A stretch of DNA of 64,000 bases from Cryptomeria japonica (GCF_030272615.1 NC_081409.1:614902755-614966754), one strand, 5' to 3'. Counted from the first letter of the stretch, positions 11,905-23,735 are shown. Program-made: numbers and translations. Notes: generated from the letters alone by a model not told the origin.

Positions 11905-12949
11905 AGGATAAGAACACAGTTGCTAAAGATGGCAAAGCTTTTTTTATAAATCCTTAATCTTGTATTTTTAATTGCTACTCGAATTCCAATTTTAAGAGAA
12001 ATTCTGCATGATTACGAAAACGTGGCTCACCTAGCAGGATCTTCGTAGTGCTCATGCAGTCCCCATTTTGTTGTTGTTAAGTGGAGTGTCAAGGTAGAAA
12101 CTTGCAAGTTAACTGCGACTCCTAGTTTCAGTTCTTAATTTAGGATAGGGTTATTTCCTAGATAATAGGGTAAAGAACTTCTATAAATTGAGAAGTTGGA
12201 TTCATTTGTAAGGGTCCCAAATTGATGATTTGTGGCCTACTTAGAGATTTTAGAATATTTTGCAGATTGTTAAGAAGTTTGAGTTATTTTTGTTATACAT
12301 TCATTAAGATTAATATGAGAAGCAGCTTGTAGATTGTCTGATCTACGTTTATATTCTATTAGATTGTTTTGTGTAATCTAGTGACGTCTATTATTTGGAG
12401 TTAGCAACGTGGTTTAATCTTTTTGTCTATCACTTTATGAATCATATTGCACATGTCAGTGGTGTATGAGAATTATTGTGACAAGCCATATTGTGATCAT
12501 TTTTATTCCCATAAATTTGCGAAATTGATGATTTTGCAGGTTTTCTGGAGGTCCGTTGTTGAATGCTAACTTGGATAATATTTGATAATTGCTTGGATTG
12601 CAGGGAACTAATTGAGTAGTTCATTAAGTTGTTATTATATTGGTCTTTCTTGTTATTTTCTTGTTTCCCTTTATGCTTCACATTTTATTTCCCAAAGAAT
12701 CTTAAACCATAAAAATACAAAAAAAGAAAGGAAGTGCAGTTGTCCATAATCAATGAGATCTAGTCTTATCAGCAAGCCCCTTGATAGGTACAACCATAAC
12801 AACTGTTGGGTTGCCCATCACCATCGAGACCCAACTATAGAGACCTTGGAGTAGTGAGTTTTCCCAAACTCGTTACTTTTTAGGAGAGGTGGTGAGTTTT
12901 CACATTGGCTACCTGACTGTTGGCGGGTGTGTCAAAACAGTCGTCAACA
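11905..12949. other. 3' flank of decayed ORF; possible LTR-like sequence
   Basis: No gene. Holds a second TATA-like site ('ttctataaattgaga', near 12180) followed by 'ggattcatttgtaaggg', a layout like the U3/R border of plant LTRs. I found no second copy of this stretch in the window, so an LTR identity is not shown. Confidence 0.35.
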
Positions 12950-12988
12950 GGGCCCCCGTTTTCAAAACAAGGGCCCATTTCTAAATAA
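12950..12988 (+). repeat. left terminal repeat candidate
   Basis: GGGCCC-rich terminus that is itself partly palindromic and carries 'caagggcccatttctaaa'. Its inverse is recognisable at 21975-22024. Confidence 0.4.
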
Positions 12989-13157
12989 CTGTTACTGTAA
13001 AAAAAAAGACAGATTTCATCAATTTACCACACTATCATTAGAATACGTACTGACAAACATTTTTTACAACATTTGGCAGTACTTTTTAATCTTTTTTACA
13101 CAAATTTTAGAAGAACTCGGTAAAAAGATATTATTTTTTGAAGAGGAGTTTGTAAAG

Positions 13158-16015
13158 ATGGGTTCTAAGCAACATCAAAAGAAACAAAGGAATACAATGA
13201 CAATGGACGAAATTCAAGCACAAAGAGAGAACGAGGCAAAATGCCAAAGAGATCAAAGATCACAACAACGACAATTGAATAACACTGAAGCATCTAGTTT
13301 AGTGCACGTTGTAGATGAGACCATTGAAGAGATCATGACGGATGCAAGAAATGTAGAACCAAACATAGGTATGACTGTTGATGCAAATGTTCATGTGGAT
13401 GTGAATCCTGGTATGTTTCTAAATCCCCAAGACTATAATGCCAATCAAATTGTTGATTCAAATGAAGCTGGATATAAATTTAATACAACAATATGAAAAG
13501 AAATAAAAATTGAAAATATTACACCACCCTCTCTGAAAGAAATTGAATGTAATTTGTTTACTATTGATAGCAATGTGCTAGATAATATTAATGGGTTAGT
13601 TTCTTGGAGACAAATTAGAACACATGCGAACAGATTATATAAACAATTTTTCTATAATAAAAAGTTAGGATTCCAATGTCAATTAATGCTACAATTAATA
13701 AAAATGTTAAAAATACGTAAAGTCATGAAAAAAATAGGTATTTATGCAAAACCAAAAAGAAAAGATAAATCATATAAGCAAGTTGTATCTACTGTTGCCA
13801 GTGCTATCGATTCTATCAGAAAAATAAGTTGATCTAAAGATAAGAATGTGGCACGTAGAGTTATAACAACTGGTATAGTTGACAAAACAATTGTTAGTAA
13901 AAGAATGTTAAGTGATATAAGTGGCTATTTAAACTTACATCATAGAACCTTGTCAAGAGCGACCAAAAGAAGAGACACAATTGAAATTGATTCACTAAGC
14001 CATTGTTGGATTTTTAGTGGTAGACTTAAAAGGTCGGACATGAAATTAAATGATGAAACTAAACAATTAATTGTAAAAATTTGGCATGACAACACTAGAG
14101 TTTCATTAAATGCTAGAGATGTTTTAAAGTTAAGGGTGGGATCAAAAATTTGTGCTCCTCATCCAAAACATCTTCTTGACATGACTCAAACTGAACTCTT
14201 AAAAAAATTTAGTGACGAATCTGTGTTAATGAAACTCATGTTCAGTTTCGTTACTATTATGATGTTTTTCGATATAAATGTTGTATGTTGCATGGTAATG
14301 ATCTTGTGCAGGATTGTGGTGTTTATGTTCCACCTGAAACTATAAAAGATTTTATTGCAAGTTTATTTTGTAAACCACCTAATGAGCAATTATTTACTTC
14401 TAGTTCATGCATTTATGGCCTTTGCAATTTACGTGGGAACTATTCTTTGATAGGTGAATGTTTGCATGAACATGTTTCATCTGAGTTTGGACAAAAAATG
14501 GTTGATGTTAGGAGATTTAAAAATATAGAATACCCTCTAAAGGATGGAAAGATGGGGAAACATTTAGAATTGATTACATAATAGAATAGTGTGAATGCAT
14601 TTATCAGTGAGTTTAAAAGTCACATTGTTCCAAAATATGTGAAACATTCCCAACATGCCCAATGGCTTGATGGACAGTTTCGCATATGCAAGAACACATT
14701 TCCAGTTGGAACAATAGTATCAGTTGTGGATTTTGTAGAAAATTATACTCTAAAACCATAAGGGGAAACTCAATCACAATACTACAACTCATTGCAAGTG
14801 GCCATATTTGTGCACATTATATATAGACATGACCATGACAGTACAAAAGATAACAATTTTTTTTTGAGGGAGTATCATTTCTATGTTAGTGATAATCTAT
14901 TACACTCGTCAGAGTTTGTTCAACATTGCTTCGAGGTATTTCATGATAATATTAAGGAAAGAGAAATTGACATGAAATAACATATGATATGGTCAAATAA
15001 TTGCAAATTGGACAATTCAAAAATGCAAGAATGTTTTATTGGCTATGCAGAGTTCACAAGAAAACCAATGTCCAACATTTATGGAGTTTTTTTGAAGCGG
15101 GACATGGTAAGGGGGAACACGATGGAGCTGGTGCCTATGTAAAAAGAGCTCTTGCTAGAGAACAATTGAAATTCGAGGATGCAGTGAAATTCAGAGATGC
15201 TCATGCAGTTGTAGATTGGTGCAATTCAAAGTTGTCAAAAGGATCAACTGAGAACTCTGCAATTTGATGTTTCTTCTAGTTGGTAGAGGAAGATAGTATT
15301 CCTATTCGGTATGATTGTAATACCATCATTCGATTGGCTAAATGGCATTCGTTTAAGAGTTCTAATTCAAACACATGGACTATATTCACAAAGGAGCTTG
15401 CTTTCTTTTGTCAGTTTTGTGTTTCCAGAGATTGGGAATTTTGTGAGAATAAAGAATGGGTTGAAGAATGGAAACAAAGATCATTGACACCCATAGATGC
15501 AAATGATCCGCATGAAAGAACTGATGAAGATATGGATCAGATGTTTGCATCAAATGACTATAATCACATTTCAAATCTTATACAACAAGGTAAAATTGTT
15601 TTTGAAATTTGTTTTGATTTATTAAATACTACATATATGAAATCTGACAGTGTATATTTTTGTTTTTATTTCTCATTAAATATTAAAATAAAATTGTTTT
15701 GTGCACAGGACATGTCTATGTTATTGTTGCACCAGAGGACAATGAAGAGGGGACAGAGTATTGGTTGGCTCGATGTGTAGAGCCAAAACATAAGCTAACC
15801 ACTCCTCGAGTAGATGATGATGGTTATGACTATCCAATAGGATCTGTGGCTGTTGTTGGCACCTGGCTACGCAAATATCTAACAAGAAAGAACGAATTGC
15901 CCACATTTGAAGATTATGAATTAGAGAAGAATATTATACATTACTCACATTTGGTAGTGGAAACTAATATAAAATTGGATAGATATCATGGCAAACCTTC
16001 TAATAAACAATTATG
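13158..16015 (+). pseudogene. transposase-like protein, broken
   Basis: ATG 13158 opens a basic, Gln/Lys/Arg-rich N-terminus (residues 1-45). The frame continues past TGA at 13494 and 13830, shifts near 14.22 kb, runs on past TAA-TAG at 14579-14584 and TAA at 14759, shifts again near 14.99 kb, and ends at TGA 16013-16015 after splicing. The most conserved-looking part is at 15001-15260: a block with GQFKNARMFYWL, then FFEAGHGKGEHDGAGAYVKR. Together with the preceding W-S-N-N-C this looks like the core of a DDE/RNase H-fold transposase, with an Asn where an acidic residue might be expected. The C-terminus (15709-16012) has EYWLARCVEP and a G-S-V-x-V-x-G-T-W segment, like a small chromatin-binding or SH3-type fold. 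Family name is not known to me; role as transposase is inference from motif layout and context. Confidence 0.55.
15590..15708 (+). other. 119-bp spliceosomal intron in transposase-like gene
   Basis: Donor AAG|GTAAAA at 15590 and acceptor TTTTGTGCACAG ending at 15708. Removing it joins ...I-Q-Q-G and H-V-Y-V-I-V-A-P... in frame, whereas the intron itself has stops and is T-rich. Confidence 0.75.
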
Positions 16016-17110
16016 AACTCTCTCTATGGAAGAGCACGAGACAATTATAGATGCTTTGCAAAAGAGAGAGGATGCAGATGGTATAACATAATGAATATAT
16101 ACAAGTAAGTTATAATTTGAACCCTTAATCCACCTCCCTTTTAAAAATCGTGATGTATATTTTATATAGCATTTTAAATCATGCATCATAATTATAAAAT
16201 CTAATCTAGTAATTTTGTTTCAAGTCTACCACAAGTAGAAGGCATCAATGAAAACCAAGTTATTTGTGCATACTTTATGTTTCATTTTGAATATTTACAA
16301 GTAAGTTAAAGTTTTGTACCCTTAAGGCAAATCCCTTTGAAGAGTCGTGATGTATGCTTTATGTTGTAATTTAAATTGAATGCATCCTCATTATAAAAAC
16401 TAATCATATGTATATTATTTTTCCAGGTCTCTCAAAGTAGACTTGGCCTCAATGACTACTATTGTTTGTGCATACTTTATGTTGTATTTTGAGAGATATA
16501 TATCCTTATTATTATAATTTAAATAGACTATTTTTTATTTTATATAGGTCCGCGTATCTATGATGATTAATACTTTTATAACTTAAATAGACTTTTGCGT
16601 ATCTATTATGATTAATACCTTTTAATTTAGTTTAAAATATGTTATAATTATAAGATATGTTTTGATACTTTGGTCTTATCATCATTTTTAGTTCATGATG
16701 TACACCTTTATTTTATCTAATCACAAGCTATTTAAATAAAATTCCATAAATAAAATTTCAAGTCCACATAATCCATATAAAGTTATTTAAGCACAAGTTC
16801 CATAAATAAAATTTCAAGTCCACATAATCCATATATATCTGGATGGTAACATGATGAACTCCACATAATATCTAATGTGCATATATATATGTAGTCCACA
16901 AAATATATATGATCTAATCCTATTATGCAACTATCCATATATATAAAGTATGTGCACATCCAAGACAATATATACAATGTTAAAAAATAATTACACGTGT
17001 AAACAAATGTGTAAAGTCCATAAAAAAGTACATATCATATAAAATAGTACATGTACATCATATTAGATCCAAATAAACAATAAAATCTAAGTGCTATCAT
17101 CAATAATATC
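16016..17110. other. AT-rich intergenic space between convergent genes
   Basis: No gene. Contains repeated short phrases ('catactttatg', 'cataaataaaatttcaagtc', the latter twice near 16745 and 16801) and TATATA runs. Confidence 0.6.
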
Positions 17111-19160
17111 TCATGGTCTCTTCTCCTCGGGACGTGGACCAAATCCACCCATCTCATGTTGTACAAGGAAGAAATTTTTTTTTAATACTTGATTAACTAT
17201 TAAAAGATAATCATTTATCAAATACAGTTGGAATTCATAAATTAAGTTACAAACTTACCGTATGTGTGTGCACATCAACTCCAGTAACTTGTTTTGCATG
17301 TACTATATGCTTGATAGTTGTGTCATCCTGTATACAAGATAAGAAACATGATATAACTAACATGAGCACATACACGTGTTTATTTTTTTATTATTTAATA
17401 AAAATGAACATTTATAATTTGATTAAATAATCATATAATAAAATATCGTACATAAGGTTGCTCATCTCCTCTAGCAATATCTCCTCTAGCAGTATCTTGT
17501 GCAGTATCAACACCAAATGTAGTGCTAGCTAAGTCCTGTACAAGGTCAAATTCAAAGTGTCCAATTAAATCTTAAATTAAGTGTCAAAATAAGGTCAAAT
17601 TAAGTATTACATATTAAGACCTCAAAGGATGTCGATGTGCGTTCAAATTGGCTCTGATAAAAATGATGAGGATAACCTATCTTGATAGTAGTGTCCACCT
17701 GCAAACATGCATTTAATGAAATCATATTTATTGAACATATATATGTGTATTAAATAATTTCAATTTTAGTTACAATGTTGTAAGAGTTCATATTTAATTT
17801 TTAAATTCTAAGATACATACAATAGATGGTGTCATAATTGTCACACCCTCTTCTCGATGTGATGTAGAGGGTCCCTCATGACCTGAAGCCTGGAGAAAGA
17901 AGCATTCAATGTATCAACATGAAAATTTATATAGTATACGATGATAACATATTAACTTAAAAAGCTAGTACAATGTCTAGATAAAAATTGATACTATACC
18001 CCAAAAGGTGTGCCAAGCTGTGTAGAAGTAGATGCAATATTGACTCGAACATTTGGTGTAGTCCTTATCTACATAAACCAAATTTATTTAATGAAGTATT
18101 AGATTGTATAAAAAAAAAGACATGCACTTAATTTATATCTATATTTAATGAAGTATTAGATTGACATGTACATGTATATATATCTATACCTGCTCAAGAT
18201 GATCATCAGAGCAAAGAAAATCCATATATGATGTCATCATAGTATCATCTATTACATCATGCTCAGCTACAACTGAAGCAGATCTTGGATCGGCAATAGG
18301 ACCTACACACATTTGATGACAACTCGTACACATATGTGGCATCAATCAAGGAGTGAATGCCATGTGTGCAACTTGCTCACTCAGGTTACCTGTGAGGGAA
18401 GTCAAAGCATCTATTGTTGAAATGAATGATATATTATGCACATCTACAAGAATTGATGGAGCAACAAGTAGAACTATGGGTGGATCTGGTAGGGGATTAT
18501 TATTGCGTGCCCCTAATCTATGTTGTGGCATTCCGCGACCAACACCCTGGAATGACTTAATATCAAAATAATTTGGTTTTTGGTGCATTACAAACTCACA
18601 GTATAATTTCTTCAAAAAATATAAAGGGACCTCATAATTACAATGTGGTGGATAATCAAAAACCATCCACCATCTATCCCAAAAGTGTCTAGCCGTATCT
18701 GGATTATCACACCACCTAATTGAAATTCTTTTCTGGCTAGGTTGCATTGGTTCTCTTGTTTTTGGGTTAGTAAAATATGGACATAAATGAGCTTTGGTTA
18801 TTTTAAGATTAGTGATTTGCCTATAAGTTAAACCATCAGCATAAAAATCACACAACTCTTGTCGTCGTCTATGAAATTGATCTAATTGAGAATCAACAGA
18901 TCTAACTGACTCAACAACAATTTGCATTGATTTTGCAAACTCTAGAAGATGGGGAGGGTGATTGGCTCATTTTGGATAGCAGTAATATTTTGTTCAATCA
19001 CTTGTAGGTTTTCATTAATTCATTCTCTTAAACTAATTTCATCCAATCTATGGGGTGGAGGTGGAGGTAGAGGTGGTGGTGGTGGTGGAGGAGGTGGAGG
19101 AGGAGGGGGTTGCGGTGGGGGATTTTCACCTAACAACTCATTTATGTCAAAGACATCCAT
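17111..19160 (-). CDS. seven-exon accessory gene of the DNA transposon, lightly damaged
   Basis: On the minus strand, ATG at 19160 starts MDVFDINELLGENPPP, followed by a run of more than 15 prolines (the GGT/GGA-rich stretch at 19050-19128). The main globular part is 18927-18349, with W/F/Y-rich segments such as TARHFWDRWWMVFDYPP and a following C-x2-C-x3-C. Exons on + coordinates: 18190-19160, 18000-18068, 17821-17889, 17621-17698, 17452-17535, 17259-17327, 17111-17152 (stop TGA). All six introns are GT-AG and all junctions are phase 0; the small exons are 69, 69, 78, 84, 69 and 42 bp. Lesions: TGA near 19020, a frameshift near 18940 and TGA at 18346, all in exon 1. Function unknown; the small exons code Thr/Ser/Asp-rich, probably disordered sequence. 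It lies tail-to-tail with the transposase-like gene, so an accessory or DNA-binding role is a guess. Confidence 0.65.
19050..19128. repeat. GGT/GGA purine-rich run coding poly-Pro on minus
   Basis: G-rich tract (ggtggaggtggaggtag and following) that encodes the polyproline run of the minus-strand accessory gene; Gly-rich reading on + is a shadow. Confidence 0.8.
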
Positions 19161-19257
19161 GATAACAAAGAGCTCTTGTATATATAAAGATATACATGAA
19201 TTATATACAACTCTATGTCAAACAAGAATCTATTTTAGTTTTTAAAAAAACATTTAT

Positions 19258-20571
19258 AAATAGTAACATTTCTATGTTATTGAATGAGATACACTTGAAA
19301 TATAATATAATATTGAACTTCAAAAAATATACATGTACATATTATTGAATCTTTAAATATAAAATTTGTGCACAAGACTTAATAAAAACTTTCATTGAAA
19401 CTTCATAAATCTATTATATATTCAATTTAATGCATTCATTTCTTGTAAAATGCATCAACTATTAAAATCAATATAAAATATTCCATACATGAACTTGTAG
19501 AAAAAGTAAAATAAGATCAAGATATATAAAGTAATTTAAATAATAAATAATTAAGTCATAGTTCTGGTAAACATGTTACATTAGTACTTTGTGTTGGAAT
19601 AGTACTAATATATTAGATGGTAACCTCTCTAAGTGGTCATTTACTAAGTAAACATGTCAAATTAGTACTTCAGTGTTGGAGATGAATTAGATGATGAAGT
19701 TGACAATTCGAGAAAATCATGTCATGTCGTGGATTAATAAGTCTTATTATGGACCTATTATGCCATGATGGCATAATAGGTGGACTATTATGCAATGTCA
19801 TGGCATAATAGGACTTATTATGCCATCATGGCATAATAGGTCCTATTATGCCATGACATGATACAATAGGTCCTATTATGCATGGCATAATAGGTCTATA
19901 ATTGGTCCTATCATACTAAGTAAACATGTCGAATGAGTACTTCAGTGTTAGAGATGAATTAGATGATGAAGTTGGCAATTCGAGAAAACCATGTCATGTC
20001 ATGGCTTAATAGGTCCTATTATGGACCAATTATGTCATGATGGCATAATAGGTGGACTATTATGCAATGTTGAATAATAACATTTCTATGTTATTGAATG
20101 AGATACACATGAAATATAATATAATATTGAACTTAAAAAAATATGCATGTACATACTATTGAATCTTTAAATATAAAATTTGCACACAAAACTTAATAAA
20201 ATCTTTCATTGAAACTTCATAAATCTATTATATATTCAATTTAATGCATCCATTTCTTATAAAATGCATCAACTATTAAAATCAATAAAAATATTCCATA
20301 CATGAACTTGTAAAAAAAGTAAAATAAGATCAAGATATATAAAGTAATTTATATAATAAATAATTAAGTCACAGTTCTGGTAAACATGTTACATTAGTAC
20401 TTTGTGTTGGAATAGTACTAATATATTAGATGGTAACCTCTCTAAGTGGTCATTTACTAACATGTTGAATTAGTACTTCAGTGTTGGAGATGAATTAGAT
20501 GATGAAGTTGGCAATTCGAGAAAATCATGTCATGTCGTGGCTTAATAGGTCCTATTATGGACCTATACATT
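19258..20571. repeat. 0.8-kb direct duplication
   Basis: 19258-19740 recurs at 20070-20571 in the same orientation, a step of about 812 bp. Shared phrases include 'aacatttctatgttattga', 'atcaagatatataaagtaa' and 'gtaacctctctaagtggtca'. Small indels and substitutions separate the copies. Non-coding, AT-rich. Confidence 0.85.
19740..20066. repeat. palindrome array 1 (GGCATAATAGG units)
   Basis: Dense repeats of TATTATGCCAT and its complement, often back to back. Example: 19816-19838 is an inverted repeat with 11-bp arms around one central base. RNA from either strand would fold into stacked hairpins. Confidence 0.85.
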
Positions 20572-20934
20572 TGGATTTCCCTCTTCTAAAATGAATTTTT
20601 AGTTAAACCCCAATGTCCAGTAGCTCAAATTGTGGTTTTAATTATGGATTTTGTCTAATCCATGAAATTTAAAACATCTCGCCTATTTTTTTGACTTCCC
20701 ATAACCCACTAGAATAGCCCAAAAGGCCACATGGTCACCTAAAAATGATCCAAGGCACTAGAAAGGTACCAATAACTAATATTGGTAACTTTTGTATTTC
20801 CTATTGAGGATTAAGAATAATTTTGGTACATATGTTCAATTTAAATAATTGGAATGGTGGCTTGCTAGAAGTGGTTAAATTTTTTCGTTTATTGGTTGAA
20901 AGGCCCAATACCTAAGAAAATAATTCCTAGAAAC

Positions 20935-21305
20935 ATTTAATGATCCTATTGTGCCATTTCATGGCATAATATGACATGACCAACTATGGACCTATTATGC
21001 AATGTCATGACATAATAGGACATATTATGCCATCATGACATAATGTGTCCTATTATGCCATGACATGGCATAATAGGTCCATAGTTGGTCCTATCATGCC
21101 ATGACATGGCATAATAGGAACATAATTTGCCATCATGGCATAATGTGTCCTATTATGCCATGGCATAATAGGACCTACTATATTCCTATTATGCCATGAT
21201 ATGCCTTAATATTACATGATGGCATATTATGTCCTATTATACCATGACATGCCATAATAGGTCCATAATTGGTCCTATTATGTCATATCATGGAATAATA
21301 GGAAA
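20935..21305. repeat. palindrome array 2 (GGCATAATAGG units)
   Basis: Same unit as the array at 19740-20066. The clearest member is at 21049-21077, with perfect 14-bp arms (CCTATTATGCCATG and its complement) around a single A. About ten arms are visible. Confidence 0.85.
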
Positions 21306-21364
21306 ATAGTTATCAAATCTATAATAATTTGACTATGTCAATGGCTAATTCTTAATGAATATTT

Positions 21365-21575
21365 CGTTTTGGTTTTGGTTTTGATACATCCATTTAGTTT
21401 CGGTTTGGTTTGGATTTGGTTTTGATTTCCATTTAGTTTCGGTTTTGTTTCGATTTGGTTTTCGTTTTCATTTTGATTTGCATTTAGTTTCGGTTTTGTT
21501 TCGATTTGGTTTTGGTTTTCATTTTGATTTCCATTTAGTTTCGGTTTTGTTTTGATTTGGTTTTGGTTTTGATGT
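21365..21575. repeat. 51-bp minisatellite, about 4 units
   Basis: T/G-rich units containing 'catttagtttcggttttgtt'. Unit starts 'tttgatttSc' at 21421, 21472 and 21523 give a 51-bp period; an earlier diverged unit starts near 21376. Confidence 0.85.
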
Positions 21576-22215
21576 TTTTGAGCTATCTTGTATCTTGTAA
21601 ATTTGATATTTTGTTTTGTTAACTATCTAGATTTGGTTTTGATTTGTAAATTTGTTGATTAGGGTTTAGGGTTAAATGTTGAAGAATATTTCAGATCAAA
21701 ATTAATAATTTACAAATGTAAAAACAAATTTACTTATAGGCTACTTTAAAAAAAACTAAAATAATACCAAAAAAATTTAAATAATACTAAAAAAACAGGA
21801 AAAATATACAAGAAAATTACAAAATGTGAAAATGGATGATTGAATGTGTACCTGAGATAGTGGTGGAGGCTTGAAATGGAGTCCACAACACAGGGGCCCA
21901 TTTTTTATCTCCTTTTCTCACTTCATTTGTAGGGTGAAAATGACAAAATCCACCTGAAAAAAGGGTAAAATGTGATTTAGAAATGAGGCCCTGTTTTTAT
22001 TTTGTTTGAAAGTGGAACCCCATTTATTTTCACCTTGGGCCATCGTTACCTTTCAGCTCGGGGGCCCGAAGTAAATACGGGCCCCCATTTTTTGAAAATG
22101 GACACCCATTTCTAAGAGCACATTTTCCAATGCGCATACTTCCGCAAATTTGTGACTCATTACCTTGCACTTACCCTATATCACATCCTTACCTGCCACG
22201 GTGGGATTCCTAAGA
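21576..22215. other. transposon right-end region and flank, no gene
   Basis: Contains GGGCCC-rich repeats (near 21893, 21987, 22062, 22078) and, at 22165-22215, an inverted and diverged copy of the start of the long repeat block (tatatcacatccttacctg), directly abutting the LTR at 22216. Confidence 0.5.
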
Positions 22216-23735
22216 TATGCACTACAAAAAGGATATTAGGAACACAAGACAAATCATTCAAAACGTTCTTGTTAGTAGTATAATCATAAATGAAATAGAA
22301 ATGAAACTACAATCCCAAGCATGCATATCAAAAGAGAGATCAAACATATTATAGAAAACACACAAAAACGAAGGAAAGACCCTAAACCCTCCCAAACGCT
22401 CTCCAAAATGCTCATAGTTGCTCCTCCATTGTTCCTCTCCTCTCCAAGTTCCACATGAGTGTAGCCCTCACCTTTTTGCATTACTATGGATGTCTTATGG
22501 AGATTCAAGATTTATGAATAATGAAGATAAAAGACTATGCAAATGCAAGCAAACTAGATATGAGAAAATACCTAATTAATCTATATTGATTTTAACCAAA
22601 ATAACAAACTAGATATGATTTTGCTCCTAAATACTCTCTCAATTTTACTATAGGTTAGATGCATAAAAGATTTCTGGATCTGGATTAAGAAGGAATGGGC
22701 TCTATTTATAAGAAAAATGGAGAAATGGATGGTTGAGATTGAGTAATCTCAACAAGGGCCAAGATTGATGGGTTTATGATCCATGTGAGGGCTTTCAACC
22801 CAATCCCAGGATGACAAATGTCAACATGAGATAGCTTGAGAGAAGAGGGAAGAAGCATTAAATGCTTCAGATGACATGAAGGTTAGCTTAGGAGGTAAGG
22901 TTAGGCTTGAGTTGAATGAATAAAGCCTTTATCCAATGAATAATGTTTTTATCCAATGGACAAACTCTTGTGCAAGAGTTAGTGGGGAGAACCATGGTCA
23001 AAGCAATGAATGCTTGAAGAGACCCATGAGTTAAATGGAGGTTGAGTTAGAGAGAAAGTTTCTAACCATGTGTGTGAGTTGAGTTAACCATTAATGGTTA
23101 TGTAAGAGCCATAAATGGTCATGTAAGAATCATTAATGGTTTGGAAGACTTTAGGGGTTAACTTGTTGGAGAATAAAAGCTTTTAATGCTTTTCAAAGAC
23201 TTTAGAATAAAAGCTTTTAATGCTTTTCAAAGACTTTGAGGCTTTGGGAAGTGACTTCAAGTTGCTTAGGAATGTGACAATAATTAGGGGATGGGATTAG
23301 GCTAAGTAAAAATGGTTTAGAAGAATCTAGAATGGGTTTAGGATGCAAGTGAGTTTGGTGGGTGAGGGAAAACAAGATTTTAATTAAAATAAATTTACTT
23401 TATTTCAACAAAATAGGTGCAACTTGCATTTGTAGGAGAATGCAAGTTGGAGGGGGGGGGGGGGAGTTTAGGGATTTTAAATAAATGTTTTATTATTTAT
23501 TTAAATGAGGAAAGGGGGTTAAATTAAATAAATATGTTTTATTTATTTAATTGATTTAGAGTGTGGCTTAATGAATTAATTTAAATAAATCGAATAATTT
23601 ATTTAGTTAATAGAAGAAGAGGTTGAGGATGAAATTAATTAAATATTAATTTAATTGGTTGTTTGACTGATGGTTAAATAATTAAATAAATAGTAAATAT
23701 TCATTTAATTAAGTGGACAAATTTATGTGACTACA
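22216..23735 (-). repeat. 3' LTR of the Tat-type element
   Basis: On minus, begins TGTAGTCACATAAATTTGTC right after a polypurine tract and ends near TTTTTGTAGTGCATA. It matches the 5' LTR at 50626-50968 and 53457-54119. It contains a 36-bp tandem duplication (GAATAAAAGCTTTTAATGC, near 23174 and 23209) that the 5' LTR has only once, and a run of 13 G at 23452-23464. The terminal bases (GCATA rather than the GCATCA of the other copies) are altered. Confidence 0.8.

Larger units (their letters stand above)
12950..22024. mobile_element. probable DNA transposon with two convergent genes
   Basis: Extent is inferred. The left end (12950-12988) reads GGGCCCCCGTTTTCAAAACA then GGGCCCATTTCTAAA. An inverted counterpart lies at about 21975-22024 (TTTAGAAATGAGGCCCTG, then TTTGTTTGAAA, then CCCC). 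Another GGGCCC-rich copy sits in direct orientation at 22078-22118, so the exact right end is uncertain. Inside are a transposase-like gene on + (13158-16015), a seven-exon gene on - (17111-19160), a 0.8-kb direct duplication and palindrome arrays. I saw no certain target-site duplication. Superfamily is not assigned. Confidence 0.45.

Noticed and set aside
18949-19245. Gly-rich + strand protein
   Set aside because: It is the antisense shadow of the polyproline run of the minus-strand gene.
21660-21680. Telomere-like TTTAGGG repeats
   Set aside because: Only about two units (also near 52540); far too few for an interstitial telomere tract.
22216-22235. CACTACAAAAAGG as a CACTA-transposon terminus
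   Set aside because: The same sequence is the LTR end in three Tat copies, next to a primer site, which explains it better; no matching opposite terminus or 3-bp duplication seen.
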